Source: Rhizobiales bacterium YIM 77505 (GTDB lineage: Bacteria > Pseudomonadota > Alphaproteobacteria > Rhizobiales > Beijerinckiaceae). From it: a DNA stretch of 64,000 nucleotides. Of this stretch, positions 1-5,956 are shown piece after piece. The notes below the pieces were generated by a model that worked only from the letters and a program-made list of their open reading frames with translations, ran no database searches and was not told the DNA's origin. Within the stretch, counting starts at the first letter, position 1; each line of letters begins with the position of its first letter. The stretch is taken from NCBI GenBank assembly GCA_000745135.1, contig JQNH01000001.1, positions 2,480,001 to 2,544,000 on the forward strand. Direction: 5' to 3'. Both the position numbers and the translations under genes were made by a program.

Positions 1-1043
1 GCGAGCATCTCGGCGACGCGCTTGAGCTGAGCGCCGGGCACGCCGGTGACCCGCTCAACCTCCTCAGGCGTCCACTTCTCGACCTCCTTGCGGACGTCCT
101 CCATGCCGTAGACGCGCTGCTTGATGAAGTCCTTGTCCTCCCAGCCGTTCTGGAAGATGTGCCACAGCATGCCCCAGACGAGCGGGATGTCGGTCCCGGA
201 CCGGAAGCGCACATATTCGGTGGCATGGGCCGCGGTGCGCGTGAAGCGCGGGTCGCACACGACCATGTTGGCGCGGTTGATCTCCTTGCCCGAGAGGATG
301 TGCTGCATCGCGATCGGATGGGCTTCGGCGGCGTTCGAGCCGATGAAGATCATCGTCTTCGCATTGCGGATGTCGTTGTAGGAGTTGGTCTGGGCGCCAT
401 AGCCCCAGGTATTGGCGACGCCCGCCACGGTCGTCGAGTGGCAGATGCGGGCCTGATGGTCGACGGAGTTCGTCCCCCAATAGGCGGCGAACTTGCGGAA
501 GAGGTATGCGCCCTCGTTCGTGAACTTGGCCGAGCCGAGCCAATAGACGGAGTCCGCCCCATGCTTGGCGCGCAGCTCCATCATCTTGTCGCCGATCTCG
601 TTGATGGCCTGGTCCCAGGAGATCCGTTGCCACTGGTTGTTGACCAGCTTCAGCGGATATTTGAGCCGCCGGTCTCCATGCACGATCTCGCGAATGGCGG
701 CGCCCTTGGCGCAGTGCGTGCCGCGGTTGATCGGGCTTGCCCAGGAGGGCTCCTGCCCCGTCCATACGCCGTTCTGCACCTCGGCCGTCACGGTGCAGCC
801 GACCGAGCAATGGGTGCAGATGTTCTTCCTGATCGTGACGGGCGCGCCCGGCACCGGCGCGCTCACCGCTTGCGCCTTCTTCACGGCGCCGAGCTGGATC
901 GCGCCGACGGCCGCCAGGCCGCCGACCGCAAGCCCCGACCGTCGCAGGAAGGTACGACGGTCGACGGCTTCTGACGCCATCGCGACAGCAAGGGTCTGCA
1001 GTTTTCCGCGGCTCGCCTCGCCGCTCTTGCGCTTGATCAGCAT
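1..1043 (-). CDS. fdhA: Formate dehydrogenase catalytic (alpha) subunit, 3' end outside window
   Basis: Molybdopterin/tungstopterin oxidoreductase that oxidises formate to CO2, probably exported by the Tat system. 347 codons are visible from the ATG at 1043; the C-terminal part lies beyond base 1. A twin-arginine signal (RRTFLRRSG, residues 29-37) is followed by a 4Fe-4S motif with Cys76, Cys79, Cys83 and Cys111. The stretch around residue 201 (ARICHSTTVAG) matches the active-site region of the FdnG/FdoG class, with Cys201 where the E. coli enzymes carry selenocysteine. The neighbouring Tat-signal peptide, TorD-type chaperone and DUF3305/DUF3306 genes are typical FDH companions. Family assignment is firm. 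Whether this is a periplasmic respiratory enzyme or uses another acceptor cannot be decided without the downstream beta and gamma subunit genes. Confidence 0.95.
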   Translation of the reverse strand, partial: MLIKRKSGEASRGKLQTLAVAMASEAVDRRTFLRRSGLAVGGLAAVGAIQLGAVKKAQAVSAPVPGAPVTIRKNICTHCSVGCTVTAEVQNGVWTGQEPSWASPINRGTHCAKGAAIREIVHGDRRLKYPLKLVNNQWQRISWDQAINEIGDKMMELRAKHGADSVYWLGSAKFTNEGAYLFRKFAAYWGTNSVDHQARICHSTTVAGVANTWGYGAQTNSYNDIRNAKTMIFIGSNAAEAHPIAMQHILSGKEINRANMVVCDPRFTRTAAHATEYVRFRSGTDIPLVWGMLWHIFQNGWEDKDFIKQRVYGMEDVRKEVEKWTPEEVERVTGVPGAQLKRVAEML

Positions 1044-1053
1044 GATGCAGCCC

Positions 1054-1269
1054 TCACTTCTTGAGCGTCTCGTAGCCGTTGGTGCGGTAGAAGGCCTTGA
1101 CGTGATCCGTCTCCCGGTAGCGGGCCTTCGTCTCGTCGTTGCCCGGATCGTAGGCCTCGGCCTCGCTGGCGGCGATCGGCGAGGCGGCTGCCACAGCCGC
1201 GGTCGACACGCCGCCGACGGCGCGAAGGAAGTTGCGACGGTCCAGGGCCTTCTTGTCGCTCTCGCGCAT
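1054..1269 (-). CDS. Small Tat-signal protein of the formate dehydrogenase locus (71 aa)
   Basis: A 71-residue protein starting MRESDKKALD with a twin-arginine motif (RRNFLRAVGG, about residues 11-20), a short hydrophobic stretch ending near AEA, and a charged tail of about 30 residues ending YETLKK. It matches in size and position the 'formate dehydrogenase region TAT target' family that lies directly before fdhA in many proteobacteria. Ten bases separate its stop from the fdhA start, so the two are almost certainly co-transcribed. The role is not known; a membrane-anchored or co-exported small subunit or maturation factor is the usual suggestion. The ATG at 1269 was chosen because upstream codons in the frame do not look like protein and the Tat motif sits at the usual distance from this Met. 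Confidence 0.85.
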   Translation of the reverse strand: MRESDKKALDRRNFLRAVGGVSTAAVAAASPIAASEAEAYDPGNDETKARYRETDHVKAFYRTNGYETLKK

Positions 1270-1358
1270 CTGTCGTTCCTCCGTCGGGCAGGGCCGCGGC
1301 CTGCCGTCATCCGCGGGCGGCGCGACACCGCCCATGTGTCTCTTCCGGACGCGCTCGC

Positions 1359-2144
1359 TCACGCGTCCATTGCAAAGGCCTCGGCCTCGATCTCCATGAA
1401 CAGCCGGCCGATCCGCCCGACCGGCTTGTAGAAGCGCGCGAACCGCGCCGTCTCGAGGTCTGCGAAGAAGCGCGCAGCCCAGGGCTTCAGATGTCGCTCG
1501 AAGAAGCGCCGGTCGGCACCGGTCCCCGCCCCGAACCGGCCGCTGGCAAGCCCTGCCATCACCTCGCACAAGATGGCGAGATGATCTTCAGGCTCGCAGT
1601 GCCCTTCGGCGCGCTCGATGCTGAAGAGGCGCAGGTCCTCCCGCACCCGCGCCAGCGGACGTTCGTTGAGGAAGCCGGTGAGATAGTAGGAGGCATAAGG
1701 AACGAGTTCGCCCCGCCCGACGCCGATGAACAGGTCGAAGTACTCGCGCTGGAGATCGTCCGGATCGGCTGCGGCAGCCGCTTCGGCGAGCGCGATGTGA
1801 GCAAGGCCAAGGGGGCTCGGATCGCCCTTGAGAGCCGCGAGCCCTTCGAGCACCTCCCGGGTCGGAGCGCGACCGAGCAGGACGGCCAGGAGGTTGTATT
1901 CATGGGCGCGAAGAAGATCGATCTCGTCGACCTCCGGCGTGATGCCGGCCTCGCCTTCTTCAGGGTAGAGGTCCGGCCGCAGCGTCGTGCGCGGCACGCC
2001 GGTCAAAGCCTCCACAGCGAGGACGCGCTCGGCGGGGATGCGTTGCCAGTTGGAGACGGCAGGCTGCGAGATGCCAAGTCCGCGCGCCAGCGCTCCGATC
2101 CCGCCGGCAGCCCGGATCGCCAACTCCAACCCACCCTCGCGCAT
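1359..2144 (-). CDS. HTH (Cro/YdaS-like) domain fused to TorD/DmsD-family chaperone
   Basis: From the Met at 2144 the protein has 261 residues. Residues about 4-58 look like a Cro/CI- or YdaS-type helix-turn-helix (ALARGLGISQPAVSNWQR, then IPAERVLAVEALTGV and the LRPDLYP ending common in YdaS-like proteins). Residues about 74-258 are a TorD/DmsD-type all-helical chaperone, with the characteristic YFDLFIGVGRGE, VPYASYYLTG and EPEDHLAILCEVMA segments. TorD proteins bind the Tat signal and apo form of molybdoenzymes and hold them for cofactor insertion. Position between DUF3306 and the Tat-signal/fdhA genes makes FdhA the likely client. The DNA-binding half is an unusual addition and suggests a chaperone that also regulates transcription (inference). 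The frame is open to an upstream Met at 2207, which would add 21 residues that do not resemble the fold. Confidence 0.88.
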   Translation of the reverse strand: MREGGLELAIRAAGGIGALARGLGISQPAVSNWQRIPAERVLAVEALTGVPRTTLRPDLYPEEGEAGITPEVDEIDLLRAHEYNLLAVLLGRAPTREVLEGLAALKGDPSPLGLAHIALAEAAAAADPDDLQREYFDLFIGVGRGELVPYASYYLTGFLNERPLARVREDLRLFSIERAEGHCEPEDHLAILCEVMAGLASGRFGAGTGADRRFFERHLKPWAARFFADLETARFARFYKPVGRIGRLFMEIEAEAFAMDA

Positions 2145-2249
2145 CTTCCATCCCGATGATGCAGTGGCCGCCTTGACGGCCGCCCCGCATGTCTTGTGCA
2201 CGGGCATAATACTTGGCTATGGGCGTGCCGCAAGCAGTTTCGAGGCGTT

Positions 2250-3014
2250 CTAGACTGGCGTTGCCCCACCGTGGCGGCGCATCGCTGCGCGGTCGGTCAT
2301 GGCGGGCCCGGGAGCGGATTTTGGCGCCGCTGTCGCCCCGTGCGTCCCGATCTCGCCTGTGGCTGCCGCAGCATGCGCATCCGAGGGATGGCTTGCGCTT
2401 GGCTGCCTTTCAGCCATGTCGTCCTCGCGGATCGGAGAGGATGGCGGACCGGCGCACGGCGCCTCTGGCGCCGGACCGAGCGGCATCGCGTCACGAGCTT
2501 GTGAAGCGGCTTCAGGATCGGCGGCCTGGGCCTCCTGCGGATCGGGCTCTCCGAGGATCCGTCGCGCCATGGCCTGGGCGTCGTCACCAGGAAGCAGGGG
2601 GCTGCTGCCAGGCACGCCGCCGGGCACATTCCAGTCATAGGCGTAGTCGCGGGCATGCCCGACGAAGTCGCGGATGGCGGGGTCGAGCGTCCACATGCGC
2701 CTGAGCGCCTGATTGCGCAGCGCCTCCGGCACCCCCTTGCGAAAGAAGACGGAGATGTCGCTGTCGGCGGTCAGGTCTTCGATTCGCGGCAGAGCGGCGA
2801 GTTCGTCGGCGGAGAGTTCATCCCCGGGCGGGATCGGCTCCACGGCTTCCGGCAGCGAGGCTTCTCTATCCGCAGAACCTGGCGCCGCTGCGCCTGGGAC
2901 CGGCGCGCGCTCGCCTGGCGCCTCGGGAGCCCCATCGACCGCAGGCTCCTTCGTCCCCGATTTCCGGGCGGCCTCCTTGCGGCGCGACCAGCGCGAGAAG
3001 AAATCCTCGCTCAT
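2250..3014 (-). CDS. DUF3306 family protein (formate dehydrogenase accessory)
   Basis: 254-residue acidic, Pro/Ala-rich protein beginning MSEDFFSRWSRRK, the signature start of DUF3306. The conserved core is about residues 65-135 (LSADELAALPRIEDLTADSD, VFFRKGVPE, LRRMWTLDP, then DYAYDWN). The C-terminal 110 residues are low-complexity and poorly conserved. DUF3306 genes are nearly always found beside DUF3305 and fdhA, so a role in FDH assembly or maturation is likely, but no biochemical function is established to my knowledge. The start overlaps the end of the DUF3305 gene by four bases (ATGA), indicating translational coupling. Confidence 0.9.
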   Translation of the reverse strand: MSEDFFSRWSRRKEAARKSGTKEPAVDGAPEAPGERAPVPGAAAPGSADREASLPEAVEPIPPGDELSADELAALPRIEDLTADSDISVFFRKGVPEALRNQALRRMWTLDPAIRDFVGHARDYAYDWNVPGGVPGSSPLLPGDDAQAMARRILGEPDPQEAQAADPEAASQARDAMPLGPAPEAPCAGPPSSPIREDDMAERQPSASHPSDAHAAAATGEIGTHGATAAPKSAPGPAMTDRAAMRRHGGATPV

Positions 3015-3523
3015 GGCTCCTCGTCCCGCTTGCGGCGATCCTTAGGCGGATTTCTCGCGAGCGACTCCGGATTGGCGCGGTCGCGCTTGCGCTTGAAGAA
3101 GGGGCGTTCGACGTGAAACGCCTCGAAGAACGCCGCCACCCTGGCCTGGACCTCCGCCGGCATGGGCACCGGCTCGACGATCACGCCGATGGCCTCCGCC
3201 AGGGCTTCACCCTCGTAAGGATCGGCGGTCACCGCCGCCACCTCATGCTCGTCGCCGCCGATGGGCCGCAGGGACACCCACAAGGAGGGCCGGCCCGAGC
3301 CGAGATTGTCGCGATAATGGGCAGTCGCAGAACGGTGCAGCGAGACCTCAAACGCTCCCGCGTAGAACAGTTCGTCGTCCCCGTCCGCGCCGATGCGCGT
3401 CCAAGGCGCGGCGGCGGGAGCCGCGGCCAGCACCGAATGGGGCACGAAGGCATGATCGGCCCAAGGGCTCTTGAGCTTCCGCTTGGCGACGATGACGCCC
3501 ACTTCGATGTGATCGACGCTCAT
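3011..3523 (-). CDS. DUF3305 family protein (formate dehydrogenase accessory)
   Basis: 170 residues beginning MSVDHIEVGVIVAKRKLKSPW, the typical opening of DUF3305. It continues through W-rich and acidic blocks (FYAGAFEVSLHRSATAHYRD, then SLWVSLRP) to a basic tail (FFKRKRDR) after about residue 140. No signal peptide or membrane segment is visible, so it should be cytoplasmic. The family co-occurs with DUF3306 and FDH. Its function is unknown; cytoplasmic maturation of FdhA is the natural guess. It follows the DUF6352 gene by only 10 bases and overlaps DUF3306 by four, so it lies mid-operon. Confidence 0.9.
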   Translation of the reverse strand: MSVDHIEVGVIVAKRKLKSPWADHAFVPHSVLAAAPAAAPWTRIGADGDDELFYAGAFEVSLHRSATAHYRDNLGSGRPSLWVSLRPIGGDEHEVAAVTADPYEGEALAEAIGVIVEPVPMPAEVQARVAAFFEAFHVERPFFKRKRDRANPESLARNPPKDRRKRDEEP

Positions 3524-3533
3524 GACGGTTCGC

Positions 3534-4541
3534 TCACGCGGGCACGCTCACGAGAACCGGCAGACCGACCACGAGGTTCTGCGGCTTCATGCGGACCATG
3601 CGGTCGGCTGTTGCGGCGAGGATGAGATAGACCGGATGGCCCGCCACGCGCGGCTCGACTTGCGAGGCGTCCTTGAAGCGCAGGCTGAACAGGGCGAGCA
3701 CGCGCTCGAAGGCCTCGGGCGCGACGGTCTCGCCACGCCACAGGGCGTTGCCGATCTGCGTCGCTTCGCTGTCGAGGCCGACGAACCAGCGCCAGTCCCG
3801 GTCCTCGATCCGCGCGAGCGGCTCCACCGCCACTTCGATGGTGAGGAGGTGTCTGATCCACACCTCGATCGCCCGCGCCAGCCCCTCGCGGCTGCGCGGA
3901 TTGCCCCCGATGTTGAGCGCCATCGTGAAGGCGTCGGAGCGGCTCCAATAGGTCCAGGCGTTGCTGTCGTCGAGGACGTCGAGTTCGGCGACCGGCTCCT
4001 GCCCGAGCATGGCGACGAGCGGCGAGCGGGCCCGCGCCGCCTCGTGCGCCTCGATCACCTCCGCGTCGGCGAGGAGCGCTGCGCCGTCCACGACAGAGAG
4101 CCGTTGCGGCCGAAAGAAGAGCTCCGCCGCGCGCAGCACGTAAGGGTCCTCGCACCCTTCCAAGGCATTGCGCAGGATGAGATGGACAAGCTGCTGCAGG
4201 AACAGAGGCGGCGTGCCGTTCGCGCCGCGGCGGACGAGGTCGAGATAGGCAGCCTCCACGGTGCGCGCGGCAAGAAGGCGCTCGCGGAAGGCGAGCATGA
4301 CCCTCCAATTGTCGCGCGCGTCGGCGTCGGCAATGGCCGCGAGCTCGCGGTCCGCGACGGCGCTACGAGGCGCTTGCATCAGGCGCGCGTGAAGGGCGCG
4401 CTCCGCCTCGCAGGCCTCGGGCGGCGGCACGAGCTCGGGCCGGGCAAGATAGGCGAGCAGCATTTCATCGGTGACCAACAGCCCCCGACCCTCGGCCCGC
4501 CGCGTCAGATGATGGCCGGATGAGACCCAGAACTCAGGCAT
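3534..4541 (-). CDS. DUF6352 family protein
   Basis: 335-residue protein starting MPEFWVSSGHHLTRR. It is rich in helices and acidic and hydrophobic residues, with no signal peptide. The opening FWVSSGHHL and the block RDWRWFVGLDSEAT are what I recognise of the DUF6352 family, which sits in FDH accessory clusters of Hyphomicrobiales and relatives. Function is unknown. Its start codon shares one base with the stop of the DUF6505 gene (TGATG), so the two are translationally coupled. Ten bases separate it from DUF3305. Confidence 0.85.
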   Translation of the reverse strand: MPEFWVSSGHHLTRRAEGRGLLVTDEMLLAYLARPELVPPPEACEAERALHARLMQAPRSAVADRELAAIADADARDNWRVMLAFRERLLAARTVEAAYLDLVRRGANGTPPLFLQQLVHLILRNALEGCEDPYVLRAAELFFRPQRLSVVDGAALLADAEVIEAHEAARARSPLVAMLGQEPVAELDVLDDSNAWTYWSRSDAFTMALNIGGNPRSREGLARAIEVWIRHLLTIEVAVEPLARIEDRDWRWFVGLDSEATQIGNALWRGETVAPEAFERVLALFSLRFKDASQVEPRVAGHPVYLILAATADRMVRMKPQNLVVGLPVLVSVPA

Positions 4542-5101
4542 CAGCGCTTCGTCTCCACAAGACCGAGGAGATCGACGGTCTCGCCCGGCTCTTCCTCGTC
4601 GACCTCGAGAAACTCGAAGGCCCGCGCATGAGCGTGAAGCCGATCGCCGGCGGCCGGCTCACGCGGCCGCAAGGTGCGGAACTGCTCCTTGATCGCCCCC
4701 TCCTCGATGGTGCGGCGGAGCGCGAGGATGGTGTTCACCGGGTGATCGCAGAGCGAGGCGGCGAAATCGATCTCTTCCTGCGCCGCCGCTTTGGCTGCAG
4801 CAAGACTGGGAGCGCCGAGGCGCGCCTCGATGTGGCGGGCGAGCGCTGCCACGGCCTCTTTGCGGTCCGCGTCGCTCGCCTCGCTCACCACCACGAGCGT
4901 CGAGAAGCCGAGCGACTGAACGCCGACGAAGCCGGCGCGAAAAGCGGCCCTGGCCTTGCCGGTCAGCGCGGCCGCATCCACGTCCCAGAACAGGAACGAG
5001 CCTGCCACCGCCCATTCGCCCGGCTCGGCCGGACGCTCGAACACAAGGGTGTCGGAGGGATCGAGCCGAAGGGTGCGGGGGAGCTTCAAGGCCATCGTCA
5101 A
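4541..5101 (-). CDS. DUF6505 family protein
   Basis: 186-residue cytoplasmic protein (MTMALKLPRTLRLDPSDTLVFERPAEPGEWAV...). The N-terminal half shows alternating beta-type segments (VAGSFLFWDVD, then FVGVQSLGFSTLVVVSEAS); the C-terminal half is helical and acidic (VDEEEPGETVDL). It matches DUF6505 by position and opening sequence. No catalytic motif is apparent. It overlaps the upstream ligase-like gene by four bases (ATGA) and the downstream DUF6352 gene by one base. The conserved block suggests that ligase-like protein, DUF6505 and DUF6352 act together, presumably on FDH or its cofactor supply (inference). Confidence 0.82.
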   Translation of the reverse strand: MTMALKLPRTLRLDPSDTLVFERPAEPGEWAVAGSFLFWDVDAAALTGKARAAFRAGFVGVQSLGFSTLVVVSEASDADRKEAVAALARHIEARLGAPSLAAAKAAAQEEIDFAASLCDHPVNTILALRRTIEEGAIKEQFRTLRPREPAAGDRLHAHARAFEFLEVDEEEPGETVDLLGLVETKR

Positions 5102-5829
5102 AGCCGCGGCGCGCGCAGATCAGGATCGAGCCATGCCGGCTCGTCGAGCGCCGGCAGGAGCGGAAGCACCAGCGGCGCCTCGCCAGGCCCATCGATCAGA
5201 AGCCGGCCCTCTGGGTCGAGCCGCCCTGGAATCCTGAGACGCGTCAGGTAATCAGGCGCGACGGCCTCGAAGCCTTCCTCGCGCCAGCGGTCGACGACAA
5301 GCAGGAAGTAGCGCGCGAAGCTCTCCACCAGCGCATAGCCGGTGTCCGAGAAGCGCTCGTCCTCGAGGGAGGTGGAGTTTGGCGTAAGCCCCGGATCGCC
5401 CGCTCCGATCTTGGCGGCGAGCAGCATCGCGGAGAAGACGAGCCAGGACGGAACCTCGTCCTCTGCGCACGCCTTGGGCCAGCCAAGCCGCGCTCCGCCG
5501 ATACGGGCGCCGTCGAACAGGATGGCGTCGGGCCAGTCGAAGGTCACGGCCCGCTCTGGCGGGCAATGGGCGCCGATCGCATCGGCAAGCGCCGCCATCC
5601 CCGCGAACAGCGCCCGCCGCGCCTCGCGCAAGGGCTCCTCGGGCTCGAGCACAAGGGCGAATTCGACCACGTCGAAGCGCCCCACGTGAACGAGGGTGCC
5701 CGCCCCCGCTTTGGGCGCGATGTGGCAGGCATGGGCGAAGGCGTCTCCCCTTTCGCGCAATGTCACGAGAGTGAAGGGCGGCGGCAGTTCGAGCTTCGGC
5801 GCCAGGCTCCGCGCGACGGCCACGGACAT
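5098..5829 (-). CDS. Biotin/lipoate-protein-ligase-like protein of the FDH cluster
   Basis: 243 residues related to the biotin/lipoate A/B ligase fold (BPL_LplA_LipB-like). The N-terminus (LPPPFTLVTLRERGDAF) is followed by the fold's core: an alanine-rich helix (GMAALADAIGAHCPPE), FDWPDAILFDGARIGGARL, then VPSWLVFSAML. In true ligases the D-x-I/L-x-x-x-x-K-I-x-G loop holds the catalytic lysine. Here the equivalent stretch reads DAILFDGARIGGARLGW with no Lys, so ligase activity is doubtful. It is the first gene of the minus-strand cluster and is followed with four-base overlap by DUF6505. It probably binds a carboxylate- or acyl-type ligand or a partner protein; its exact function is unknown. 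Confidence 0.82.
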   Translation of the reverse strand: MSVAVARSLAPKLELPPPFTLVTLRERGDAFAHACHIAPKAGAGTLVHVGRFDVVEFALVLEPEEPLREARRALFAGMAALADAIGAHCPPERAVTFDWPDAILFDGARIGGARLGWPKACAEDEVPSWLVFSAMLLAAKIGAGDPGLTPNSTSLEDERFSDTGYALVESFARYFLLVVDRWREEGFEAVAPDYLTRLRIPGRLDPEGRLLIDGPGEAPLVLPLLPALDEPAWLDPDLRAPRL

Positions 5830-5922
5830 GATGTTCGCTCTTTCCGGCGTGTCGGCTGCGACCGGAGGTCCCGGATCGTAGTCTTGAGCAATTCTAGTAT
5901 AGAAGGGAGGGCGTGAACGCGA

Positions 5923-5940
5923 GAGGCGTCAAAACGCCTC
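5923..5940. promoter_or_regulatory. 7-bp inverted repeat in the divergent FDH promoter region
   Basis: GAGGCGT (5923-5929) and ACGCCTC (5934-5940) form a perfect inverted repeat around CAAA. It lies between the divergently transcribed ligase-like gene and the polyferredoxin gene, a few bases before the latter's AGAGGA ribosome-binding site. It could be an operator (the cluster encodes its own HTH protein) or a small RNA hairpin affecting translation. No clear sigma-70 promoter was found in the 127-bp gap; TATACT on the minus strand near 5896-5901 lacks a properly spaced -35. Confidence 0.4.
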
Positions 5941-5956
5941 CGTGAGAGGACCCGTC

